Made by a program: the position numbers and the translations under genes | Shown: one piece after another, positions 22,475 through 31,000 of the stretch | Layout: the number at the start of each line of letters is the position of its first letter | Position numbering within the stretch: position 1 is the first letter of the stretch | Notes under the pieces: generated by a model | What the model was told of the DNA's origin: nothing | Database searches by the model: none | What the model saw: the letters and a program-made list of their open reading frames with translations, nothing else | Source of the DNA: Candidatus Rokubacteria bacterium 13_1_40CM_69_27 | GTDB taxonomy: Bacteria > Methylomirabilota > Methylomirabilia > Rokubacteriales > CSP1-6 | Assembly: GCA_001917535.1 (NCBI GenBank) | Contig: MNEF01000044.1 | Coordinates: 1-50,014 of the forward strand | Length of the DNA stretch: 50,014 nt | Direction of reading: 5' to 3'

Positions 22475-25114
22475 ATGTTGAGCCGTTACCGCGAGCCGGT
22501 GCGGGCGTGGACCGATCCGATCGGCCACGCGCTCTTCCGGCTCCGGCTGCGCCCCAACCATCTCACGGTTGCCGGCCTGGGGGTGAGCCTCCTGGCCGCC
22601 GCCGCGTTCGTGGCCGGACGCACGCGGACGGCCGGCCTGCTGCTGATCCTGGCCGGCCTCTTCGACTTCTTCGACGGCTCGCTGGCGCGAGCGTCCGGGC
22701 AGGTCACGCCGTTCGGCGCCTTCCTGGACTCCGTGATCGACCGCTACTCCGACCTCGTGGTGCTGCTGGCCATCGTCGTGCTCTTTGCGAGGATGCCCCA
22801 CACGCGGGGCGCCATCATCGCCATGGCCGGGCTCGTCGGCAGCGTGATGGTCAGCTACACCAAAGCGCGCGCCGAATCCATTGGCATCGAGTGTAATGTG
22901 GGAGTCATGGAGCGACCCGAGCGCATGATTTGCCTCATCGCAGGCGCCCTGCTCGGCCTCTTGGAGCCGGCGCTCTGGATCCTGGCCGTGCTGGCGAACC
23001 TCACGGCGATCCAGCGCATCGCGTTCACCCGTCGGGCGATACGCGACTCGGCCCGGCTCTCCATCGGCGCCGCGCTGCTCTCCGGCGTGCTGGTGGCGGC
23101 CCCGGCCGCGGCGGCGGATACGCTGCTGGCGAATTCGGCCCCCTCCATCCCGCCGGCGACCGAGGGCGCGTGGGCGGCCGCGGTCACGGGGTTCCAGGCG
23201 GGGGATCCGGGACCGCTGATCCGGGCCTTCGGCAGCGAGGCGGCGCTCTCCAGCCCGATCGCCGACTACGCGCGGTATCTCCTGGCCGATGCGCTCGCGC
23301 GGGCCGGCGATCTCGAGGCCGCGCGGGCCGTCGCGCTGGGCCTCGCCGAGCGTCACCCCAACAGCCGGCTGGCCGCTCCAGCGCTGTTGACGGCGGCCAC
23401 GCTCGCCTCCCACGCTGGCGCCGACGACGAGGCCCAGGCGATCCTCAAGCGCCTGATCTCGTCCTACCCGGACGCCGCCGAGGTCCCCGAGGCCCTCTAC
23501 CTGCTCGGGATGATCGGCGAGGCCGGCGATCAGCGCGATGCCGCCGTGGGCGTGTACCAGGAGCTGCGGGTGAGGGCGCCCACGACCGGCTGGGAGGACG
23601 GAGCCACCGAGCGTCTCGCCGCCCTCGCCGCCGCCGGCGTGCGCGTTCCAGAGTTGTTGATCGACCAGCGTCTGCAGCGCGCCGAGCGCCTGCTGAGCGG
23701 CGGCGTCTCGAAGATGGCCGCGGAGGAGGCCGAGCGCATCGCCAAGGAGACGCGCGATTCCGGCATCGCGGTGCGCGCGCTCCGCATCGTCGCCGATGCG
23801 TCGCAGAAGATGGGCCGCTACGAGGCGGCGGCGCGGGCCCTCGAGTTGGCCGCCGCCCGCGCGCCCGCCGATCGCCGGTCCGGGCTGCTGCTCGAGCAGG
23901 CCCGGCTCTGGCGGCGCGCGGGTCAACGCGAGCGCGCGCTCACAGTGCTCGCCGGCGTCGAGGCGCGCGGCGCGGAGGGCGAGGTGGCCGAGGCCCTCTG
24001 TCTCAAGGGCCGCACGCTCGAGGAGCTGGACCGGCAGACTCAGGCGGTGAGCGCGTACAAGACGGTGGCCGCGCGCTCTCCCGCCCGCGCAGTGGCCTGC
24101 GAGGCGCTCTGGCGCCTGGGGTGGCTGGAGTATCTGCGGGGCGATGCGCGGGCGGCCGAGCAGACGTGGCTGCGTCTCATCGAGCTTCCGGGCGGGCGGG
24201 CCTGGCGACAGCCGGCCCTCTACTGGGCGGGGCGCGCCAAGGAGCAGACGGCCGGGCTCGAGGCGGCGGAAACCCTCTACCGTCGTGTGCTCGGCGAAGC
24301 GCCGCGCAGCTACTACGGTCTCCTGGCTGCCCGCCGCGTGACGACGCCGGCCGAGGCTGCACCCGATCCGGCGATCCGCCTCCCCGCCGATCCCCAGGAG
24401 GCGATCGGCGACGATCCCGGCTTCGCCCGCGCGGATCTGCTCCGCCGCATCGGCCTCGTCGAGTTCGCGCTCCAGGAGCTGGAGGACGTCGTGGCTCGCG
24501 CGGTCGGCGACCCCGTACGCCTCTACGGTCTCTCGGGGGTGTACGTCCGGGAGGAGCGCTATCACCTCGCCCTCCGGGTCCTCCGCCGGAACTTCGTCGC
24601 CGTGGCGGAGAGCGGCCATTCGGCGCTGCCGCGCGCCTTCTGGGAAATGCTCTACCCGCTCGGGTGGCGCCAGAAGCTCACCGAGGCCTCCCAGCGCGCC
24701 GGACTCGACCCATACTTCGTCGCCGCGGTCGTGCGGCAGGAGTCGAGCTACGACCCACGGGCCGTCTCCCCCGCCGGGGCCCGCGGGCTCATGCAGCTCA
24801 TGCCCGGCACCGCTCAGATCGTGGCCGAGAGCTGCGGCCTGACCTTCCGCGACGAGCTGCTCGACGATCCGGCCGCCAATCTGCAGCTCGGCACGTGCTT
24901 CCTGGCCGACCGTATGCGCGAATGGGCCGACCCGCGGCTGGCCCTGGCCGCCTACAACGCGGGGCCCAACCGGATGCGCCAGTGGTGGCAGACGCGGCGC
25001 ACGAACGACCTGGAGGCGTTCGTGGAGCGGATCCCCATCGACGAGACACGCCACTACGTCAAGCGCGTGATGTTCTACTGGGAGGAATACCGCCGGATCT
25101 ACGGCGGGTCGTAG
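22475..25114 (+). CDS. CDP-alcohol phosphatidyltransferase fused to Slt-type lytic transglycosylase
   Basis: One continuous 879-residue ORF. Residues 1-190 are a phosphatidyltransferase (PgsA/PgsA-like) with several membrane helices and a complete CDP-binding motif, from DFFDGSLARASG at 64-75 to the final aspartates of AFLDSVIDRYSD at 82-93. Residues about 195-214 (LSIGAALLSGVLVAAPAAAA) look like a signal peptide with an AAA-D cleavage site. Residues 225-700 are TPR-like helical repeats, and 720-875 form an Slt domain with catalytic Glu756 in RQESSYDPRAVSPAGARGLM and QLMPGTA. No start codon with a ribosome-binding site separates the two halves. Either a genuine fusion, possibly cut by signal peptidase, or two genes joined by loss of a stop. 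Confidence 0.8.
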   Translation: MLSRYREPVRAWTDPIGHALFRLRLRPNHLTVAGLGVSLLAAAAFVAGRTRTAGLLLILAGLFDFFDGSLARASGQVTPFGAFLDSVIDRYSDLVVLLAIVVLFARMPHTRGAIIAMAGLVGSVMVSYTKARAESIGIECNVGVMERPERMICLIAGALLGLLEPALWILAVLANLTAIQRIAFTRRAIRDSARLSIGAALLSGVLVAAPAAAADTLLANSAPSIPPATEGAWAAAVTGFQAGDPGPLIRAFGSEAALSSPIADYARYLLADALARAGDLEAARAVALGLAERHPNSRLAAPALLTAATLASHAGADDEAQAILKRLISSYPDAAEVPEALYLLGMIGEAGDQRDAAVGVYQELRVRAPTTGWEDGATERLAALAAAGVRVPELLIDQRLQRAERLLSGGVSKMAAEEAERIAKETRDSGIAVRALRIVADASQKMGRYEAAARALELAAARAPADRRSGLLLEQARLWRRAGQRERALTVLAGVEARGAEGEVAEALCLKGRTLEELDRQTQAVSAYKTVAARSPARAVACEALWRLGWLEYLRGDARAAEQTWLRLIELPGGRAWRQPALYWAGRAKEQTAGLEAAETLYRRVLGEAPRSYYGLLAARRVTTPAEAAPDPAIRLPADPQEAIGDDPGFARADLLRRIGLVEFALQELEDVVARAVGDPVRLYGLSGVYVREERYHLALRVLRRNFVAVAESGHSALPRAFWEMLYPLGWRQKLTEASQRAGLDPYFVAAVVRQESSYDPRAVSPAGARGLMQLMPGTAQIVAESCGLTFRDELLDDPAANLQLGTCFLADRMREWADPRLALAAYNAGPNRMRQWWQTRRTNDLEAFVERIPIDETRHYVKRVMFYWEEYRRIYGGS

Positions 25115-25256
25115 CGCGTCCTTTCGGAATCTCTTGCTCGGGAGGACGCATCTAAACGCACAGTTCGCTCATCGCCCCTCCGTTCACTCGGCCGTCAGCC
25201 CTCTTTTTCGGAATCTCGCCGGCTCCTGGGCGCGTCGTAGAAGAGGAGGACTGCAA

Positions 25257-25691
25257 ATGATGGCGAAGCGAATTCTCCTGCCGCTCGACGGTGAGGGGGC
25301 GGCCGAGGCCCTCGTACCGCTCGTCGGCGCCTTGGCCCGCGAGGTTGGATCGAGCGTTCGTCTGCTCCGGGTCTTCCCGGTCCCGGAAACGGTGGTGGGC
25401 GCGCACGGACGCACCGTCGCCTACGTCGATCAGGAGATGGCGCGCCTGACCGCGGAGGGGCTGGATGACCTGCGCCGGTTCGAGGCCCCGCTCGACGGCG
25501 TTCCCGTCGAGAGCGTCGTTCGCTTCGGGGATCGGGTCGAGGAAACCCTGCTCGAGGCCGAGGCCTTCGGGGCGGACTTGATCGCGCTGGCCACCGCGAA
25601 CCGCGGTCCGCTGCGGCGCCTGCTGGCGCCGGGCGCGGCCGAGCGGATCGCTCGCAAGGCGCCCCTGCCCGTCCTCCTGCTCCGCTCTTGA
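25257..25691 (+). CDS. Universal stress protein family
   Basis: A 144-residue UspA-fold protein, starting at an ATGATG pair (25257/25260) behind an AGAGGAGG ribosome-binding site. It begins AKRILLPLDGEGAAEALVPL, has SVRLLRVFPVPETV and ends ANRGPLRRLLAPGAAERIAR then KAPLPVLLLR. The usual ATP motif G-x2-G-x9-G-S/T is only partly kept (no GS pair), so ATP binding is uncertain. It sits 21 bases upstream of a Pat-like acetyltransferase. The 142-base gap before it holds two copies of TTTCGGAATCTC (near 25122 and 25207) and no clear promoter. Confidence 0.87.
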   Translation: MMAKRILLPLDGEGAAEALVPLVGALAREVGSSVRLLRVFPVPETVVGAHGRTVAYVDQEMARLTAEGLDDLRRFEAPLDGVPVESVVRFGDRVEETLLEAEAFGADLIALATANRGPLRRLLAPGAAERIARKAPLPVLLLRS

Positions 25692-25712
25692 CGATGCGCG
25701 AGGGGCCGAGCC

Positions 25713-26297
25713 ATGGCGACGCTGATCGATGCGGCCCCGACCGCGGCGATCCCGGCGGGATATCCGCGCGAGCTCGAGCGTGAGATCCGCCTCCAGGACG
25801 GCGCCGCGGCGCAGATCCGCCCGATCCGTCCCGACGACGCCGAGCGCCTGATCGAGCTCTACGACCGCCTGAGCTACACGACCGCCTACCAGCGCTTCTT
25901 CAGGGTACTCAAGCGGCTGCCGCCCGAATGGGCCCGCCTGTTCGCGAACGTGGACTATCACGGCCGCCTGGCCCTGGTGGCCCAGCACGACGCGCCTCAC
26001 GGCCCGGAGCTGGTGGGGGTGGCGCGCTATGAGCCCTCCGACGAGCCGGGAACGGTCGAAGTCGCGGTCGTCGTTCAGGACGGCTGGCAGGGCCGGGGGC
26101 TGGGCGTGATGCTCCTCGGTGACCTGCTCGCCGCGGCCGAGGCCCGCGGGATCCACCTGTTCTGCGCCTTCGTGCTGGCGGACAACTCCCGGATGCTCGA
26201 CATGCTGGCCCGCTTCACCCGCGTCCAGAAGCGCACGATCGACTCGGGGGTCGTGGAGATCATCTTCATGCCCCGCGCGCAACCGGTCAGCGCCTAA
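25713..26297 (+). CDS. Pat-like GNAT acetyltransferase
   Basis: A 194-residue GNAT protein resembling the catalytic domain of bacterial protein-lysine acetyltransferases. Evidence is IRPIRPDDAERLIELYDRLS, SYTTAYQRFFRVLKRLPPEW, then the acetyl-CoA motif VVVQDGWQGRGLGVMLLGDL (Q-G-R-G-L-G) and VLADNSRMLDMLARF. The cyclic-nucleotide domain of mycobacterial Pat and the large acyl-CoA-synthetase-like part of Salmonella Pat are absent. In mycobacteria a Pat enzyme acetylates a universal stress protein, so its position directly after a USP gene suggests that partner; this is inference. Its 3' end overlaps the convergent gene by 11 bases. Confidence 0.83.
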   Translation: MATLIDAAPTAAIPAGYPRELEREIRLQDGAAAQIRPIRPDDAERLIELYDRLSYTTAYQRFFRVLKRLPPEWARLFANVDYHGRLALVAQHDAPHGPELVGVARYEPSDEPGTVEVAVVVQDGWQGRGLGVMLLGDLLAAAEARGIHLFCAFVLADNSRMLDMLARFTRVQKRTIDSGVVEIIFMPRAQPVSA

Positions 26298-26970
26298 GGG
26301 GCGCGGAGCTCTTCACGGCGACTCCGAAGCGCTCGAGCGGCTCGAGCGCGCCCAGCCGCGCCTCCAGATCGGGTTCCTTCGCGAACGCGCCGCCCTTGTC
26401 CGGACCATTCACTGCGGCCGCGGCGCGCAGCGCGCTGGCGAGTGTCCGCCTCGGCCTCTCGTGGCCCATCGCACCGAGTATCAGCACGGCCTTGCGATCG
26501 GCGGAGATCTCCTGCTCGCGCGTGAAGGCGCGGACGATCAGTGGGTTGACGAGGAGGTCGGCGAAGCTGAGCCCGGGCACCACGAAGCCCAGTGCTGCGA
26601 AGCCGGCGGTCACGCCCAGCGAGAGCGCGCGGCGCTGCCCGTCGTGACCGAGAACCTCGTGCGCCACCGCTAGGGCGACCAGGGCGTCCACATGGGCCGG
26701 CGGCTGGCCGGCCAGCCCGTCGGAGAAGTAGAAGATGGCGTCCGGCGCGCTCAGTGCGATCACCCGGCGCGTGCCGATCAGTGCGAAGGAGCAGCGGGTC
26801 GGGTCGTCGCCCGCGGCCTGCGTGGCACGATAAAGTGCGTGCGAGAGCACCCGCGTCGGCGGCGCAGCCGGGTTCGGGTAGTACGCGCCGCCAGGGACCG
26901 AGGGCGGGAACGCGGCGCACGCCGAGCAGGCGAGAGCGAGCGCGCCCACGAGCACGACCGGCGGACGCAT
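26287..26970 (-). CDS. M48-like secreted/lipoprotein with abnormal zinc motif
   Basis: A 227-residue protein from ATG 26970, with a signal sequence ending in cysteines (LVGALALACSACAAF), probably a lipoprotein although the lipobox is imperfect. The body follows the M48 plan: DAIFYFSDGL, VALAVAHEVLGHDGQRR, and FTREQEISADRKAVLILGAM, whose EISADRKA is the third-ligand helix. The zinc motif reads HEVLGH, six residues instead of HExxH, so the histidines are not in register. This may be an inactive relative or a deletion product. A TAGCAT hexamer lies eight bases before the ATG, again suggesting a leaderless message. Confidence 0.6.
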   Translation of the reverse strand: MRPPVVLVGALALACSACAAFPPSVPGGAYYPNPAAPPTRVLSHALYRATQAAGDDPTRCSFALIGTRRVIALSAPDAIFYFSDGLAGQPPAHVDALVALAVAHEVLGHDGQRRALSLGVTAGFAALGFVVPGLSFADLLVNPLIVRAFTREQEISADRKAVLILGAMGHERPRRTLASALRAAAAVNGPDKGGAFAKEPDLEARLGALEPLERFGVAVKSSAPLRR

Positions 26971-27093
26971 ACCAGGCCATGCTACCGAGAGCGCTCGCGC
27001 AATCGCGCAAAGAAAAGGACGGCGACGGATTGGGCCGCGCCGCCGCTGGACCACCAGCGGCGGCGCGCGATCAGCGCCTGAGGCCGGCCTCTT

Positions 27094-27510
27094 CTAGGGC
27101 GCGGGCGGCGGGAGGGCCGGCGCGGCGGCCGGAGGCGGCGGCGGGGGCGGAATCGCCGGGATCCAGACCCACACGTACTGCTGGCCGTAGAGTTGGAGCT
27201 CGTAACGGCCGTTCGGATACTGGATCACCGTGGGCGCGACGGGCGCCGCCACCACCGCCGGTGTCGAGTAGACCACCGGTGTCTGGTAGACGACGGCGGG
27301 CTGCGTCACCACCGTCCTGTAGACGACCTCCCGACGGTGGAAGCCGGCGTCTGCGAACCGCGGTCTCAGGAAGGGCCCAACGACCTGATTAAAGACGGCA
27401 AATGACGCCAGGCCGAGCGCGATATCGGTCGATCTGCCCGCGTAAGCGGCCGGCGCCCAGGCCGTCAGGAGCAGGGCGGCGAGGACGGTGCAGGCGACGA
27501 TGCGACGCAT
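27094..27510 (-). CDS. Small secreted protein with polyproline tail
   Basis: A 138-residue exported protein. ATG 27510 follows an AGGAGG ribosome-binding site and begins a signal peptide (MRRIVACTVLAALLLTAW, cleavage after AYA). The mature part has repeated Val/Tyr-Thr-Pro strands (VYRTVVTQPAVVYQTPVVYS), then YPNGRYELQLYGQQYVWVWI and a C-terminal run of prolines (PPPPPPPAAAPALPPPAP). It looks like a cell-surface or periplasmic protein; I know no function. The 123-base gap to the M48-like gene holds nothing clear. It is divergent from the VOC gene. Confidence 0.7.
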   Translation of the reverse strand: MRRIVACTVLAALLLTAWAPAAYAGRSTDIALGLASFAVFNQVVGPFLRPRFADAGFHRREVVYRTVVTQPAVVYQTPVVYSTPAVVAAPVAPTVIQYPNGRYELQLYGQQYVWVWIPAIPPPPPPPAAAPALPPPAP

Positions 27511-27652
27511 AGTCACGCCCTCCTTTCGCCCTATAAGACGGAAGGGCCCCCCTGTTGTATTTAGTTCCTCATGGGGGTGCCCGAGGGGGGCGGGTTGTGC
27601 GACACTCCGGGGGGCGACGGGCCTCCAGGAGTAGAGAAAGGGAGGATTCGCC

Positions 27653-28030
27653 ATGTTCACTCCGCTCGGGCTCGACCACATCGTGCTCCGGGTCCGCGAT
27701 CAGGCGGTCTCCCGGCGCTTCTACGTTGAGGCGCTCGGCTGCACGGTGGACCACGTCAACGAGAAGCTCTCGCTCGTCCAGCTGCGTTTCGGCGAGCACC
27801 TCATCGATCTGTTGCCCGCTGGCCCGACCCCGGGTGTGCCGCGCAGCGGGCTCGACCACTTCTGCCTGTCGATCCGCTGCGACGATCTGGGGAAGGCCGC
27901 CGAGGCGCTGAGCCGACGCGGCGTGAAGCTGGAGGGCGAGGTCGTGGATCGGCGCGGCGCCTACGGTCGCGGGCCCTCCCTCTACATCCGTGATCCCGAC
28001 GATTACGTCATCGAGCTCAAGCCGCGCTGA
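27653..28030 (+). CDS. VOC family protein (glyoxalase/dioxygenase fold)
   Basis: A 125-residue vicinal-oxygen-chelate protein, one full bba-bbb pair: MFTPLGLDHIVLRVRDQAVS, RRFYVEALGCTVDHV, SGLDHFCLSIRCDDLGKAAE and LYIRDPDDYVIELKPR. Candidate metal ligands are the His of LDHIV, the His of LDHFC and the Glu of VIELK. GAAAGGGAGGA precedes ATG 27653. Family members include glyoxalase I, fosfomycin resistance and ring-cleaving enzymes; the substrate cannot be told. Its last codons are part of a short direct repeat described below. Confidence 0.85.
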   Translation: MFTPLGLDHIVLRVRDQAVSRRFYVEALGCTVDHVNEKLSLVQLRFGEHLIDLLPAGPTPGVPRSGLDHFCLSIRCDDLGKAAEALSRRGVKLEGEVVDRRGAYGRGPSLYIRDPDDYVIELKPR

Positions 28031-28060
28031 CGGTGTTGGTGACAAGCCGCGCTGACGGTT
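28018..28060 (+). repeat. 17-base tandem direct repeat at the VOC gene end
   Basis: CAAGCCGCGCTGACGGT occurs at 28018-28034, where it encodes the last codons and stop of the VOC gene, and again at 28043-28059, an offset of 25 bases. The second copy runs directly into the TTGACA -35 box of the cyclase gene. Confidence 0.8.
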
Positions 28061-28087
28061 GACAGCCGGGGGCAATCCGCCTAGATT
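28059..28087 (+). promoter_or_regulatory. Sigma-70-type promoter for the cyclase gene
   Basis: TTGACA (28059-28064), 17-base spacer, TAGATT (28082-28087). GTG 28095 begins seven bases after the -10, the usual distance to a transcript start, so the message should be leaderless. Confidence 0.65.
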
Positions 28088-28094
28088 CCCCAGC

Positions 28095-31000
28095 GTGCAG
28101 TGCCCCAAGTGCACCGCCCCGAACACTCCTGAGGCCGTCTTCTGCGATGAGTGCGGCAGCCCGCTCGAAGCGGCCTGCGCCACCTGCGGCGACCGGAATC
28201 GAGCGGGCGCGAAGTTCTGCAAGAAGTGCGGCCGACCGCTGGCCGCCCCCGCGCCCGAGACCTACACGCCTCCCCATCTGGCCGAGAAGATCCTGACTTC
28301 GCGCAGCGCGCTCGAAGGCGAGCGCAAGCAGGTGACCGTGCTCTTCGCCGACATCAAGGGCTCGATGGAGCTGGTGGCGGACCGCGACCCCGAGGAGGCG
28401 CGCGCCCTGCTCGATCCGATCCTCTCCGGCATGATGGAGGCCGTCCATTACTACGAGGGCACCGTCAACCAGGTGTTGGGCGACGGCATCATGGCCCTCT
28501 TCGGTGCGCCGCTGGCCCACGAAGACCACGCGGTGCGGGCCTGCTACGCGGCGCTCCGGATGCAGGCGTCGGTCCAGCGCTACGGCCGGGAGGTGCTGGG
28601 CTTGGCCCAGGCCCCGGTGCTGATCCGCGTGGGCCTGAACTCCGGCGAGGTCGTCGTGCGCGCCATCGGCAACGATCTCCACATGGACTACACGGCGCTC
28701 GGCCAGACGACCCACCTGGCGGCGCGCATGGAGCAGATGGCGCCGCCGGGCTCCGTGCTGGCCACGGCGTCCACGCTGAATCTCGCCAGAGGCTACGTGC
28801 AGGCTCAGCCGCTCGGGCCCGTCCAGGTGAAGGGGCTCGAGACACCGGTCCCTGTCTACGAGATCATCGGCACCACGCGGGCGCGCTCGCGGCTGCAGGC
28901 GGCCGGCCCGGCTGGCCTCACGCCTCTGGTGGGCCGCCGGGACGAGATGGCGCGGCTCCGCGCCGCCCTCGCCAGCGCGCGCGCGGGGCGCGGTCAGGTG
29001 GTGGCGGTGACGGGGGAGCCCGGCGTCGGCAAGTCGCGCCTGCTCTACGAGCTCGCACATTCGCCTGCGGTCGACGGCTGGTCGGTGCTGGAAAGCGTCG
29101 CCGTCCCCTATGGCAAGGCGACAGCGTACCTGCCGGTGGTGGACCTGCTCCGGAGCGCCTTCCAGATCGATAGCCGCGACGAGGCCGCCACGATCCACGA
29201 GAAGATCGCCGCCCGGCTGTCGGCCCTGGACACGACGCTGGGGGAGACGATTCCCGCTCTGCTCTCGCTGCTAGACGCGCTGCCCGAGGCGAGCCCGTTC
29301 CGTGCGCTCGATCCGTCGGAGCGCCGTCGGCAAACGCTGGTGGGTCTCAAGCGCCTGATGATCGCCGAAACCTGCGCGCGCCCTCTGCTGCTCGTCGTGG
29401 AAAATCTCCAGTGGGTGGACTCGCAGACGCGGGCCTTCCTCGACGCGCTGGTCGAGAGCCTGCCCACCCTGCCGATCCTCCTGCTCGTGAGCTATCGCCC
29501 TGAGTACGAGACGGGCTGGGCGGGCCTGCCCCAGCACGCCCGGTTGCGCGTGGATCCGCTGGCGTCCGCCGAGGCCAGGGAGCTGTTGCGGGTGTTGATG
29601 GGCGACGACTCTAGGCTGACATCGCTCGTGCGGGCGCTGATCGACCGGATCGGGGGCAATCCCTTCTTCCTCGAAGAGAGCGTCCGGAGCCTGGCGGAAA
29701 CCGGCGTGCTCGAGGGCGCACCGGGCGCCTACCGGCGGAGCGACCGTTCCCCGGCGGTGGAGATCCCGGCCACGATCCGGGCGATCGTGGCTTCGCGCAT
29801 CGACCGGCTCGCTCAGGACGACAAGCGCCTCCTCCAGGCCGCCTCCATCATCGGCAAGGACGTGCCCCTCGGGCTGCTGGAGCCGATCGCCGAGCTGCCG
29901 GCGCCCGCGCTGCGCCCCACCCTGGCCCGCCTTCAGGCGGCGGGGTTCCTGCACGAGCGCGGGCTCCTGCCCGATCCGGAGTTCACGTTCATCCACGCGC
30001 TCACGCACGAGGTGGCGTACGCCGGGGTGCTCCACGAGCGCCGCCGCGTGCTTCACGCCCACGTCGCGGAGGTGATCGAGCAGCGCGCGGGGGACCGCCG
30101 GGCCGACACGGTCGAGCGGCTCGCCTACCACGCATTTCGCGGTGAGGTGTGGGAGAAGGCTGTGACGTACAGTCGGCTGGCCGGCGCCCGGGCCGTCGCG
30201 CGCGCCGCCAACGTGGAGGCCGTCGCGTGTTTCGAGCAAGCCCTGGCCGCGCTCGAGCACCTGCCCGACAGTAGCAGCGCCGAGACGCTGGCGCAGGCGA
30301 CCGACCTGCGGCTGGACCTGCGCCCGCCGCTGCTGCAGCTCGGGCGCCTCAACGAGGTGCTTTCCCGATCGCTGGAGGCCGAGCGGCTGGCCAGTCGCCT
30401 CGGAGACGATCGACGGCTGGCGAACGTCTACACGTACCTGGTCAACTACCACTACCTCAAGGGGGAGCCGGACCTGGCGATCGAGTACGGCGAGCGCTGC
30501 CTGGCCATCGCCGAGGCCACCGACGACGAGACGCTCCGGGCGCTGGCCGGGCGCTACATGGGGCACATTTCCCACACGCTCGGCCAGTACCGGCGGGCGC
30601 AGCAGATCTTCACGGAGAACGTCGAACGGTTGGAGGCCGCGCCGCTTGCGGGGGAGGCGGCGCCACCGTCGGTCTCCTACGCGGCCTCGACGGCCTGGCT
30701 CGCCTTTACGCTGGCCGAGCTCGGCGAGTTCGAGTTCGCCGACGCCTACCTCGCCCGGGCGGAGAAGGCCGCCAACGCCGACGGTCACGCCTACAGCCAG
30801 GCGATCGCCTGGACGCTGACGGGGCTCGTCCGCGCGCGTCAGGGCCGGTTCGAAGAAGCGCTCCCGCCGCTCGAGCGCAGTCTCGAGGCGTGCCGGGAGC
30901 GCCAGCTCGCGATCTGGCAACCGATCCCGTCCTCGCTGCTGGGGCTGACCCTGGCCACCCTCGGCCGGCCGGACGAGGGTCTCCATCTGCTGGAAAGTGG

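Noticed and set aside
25115..25256. Intrinsic terminator or RNA between the fusion gene and the stress protein
   Set aside because: GCGTCC/GGACGC arms are only six bases with a 22-base loop and no T-run. The repeated TTTCGGAATCTC is noted but not interpretable.
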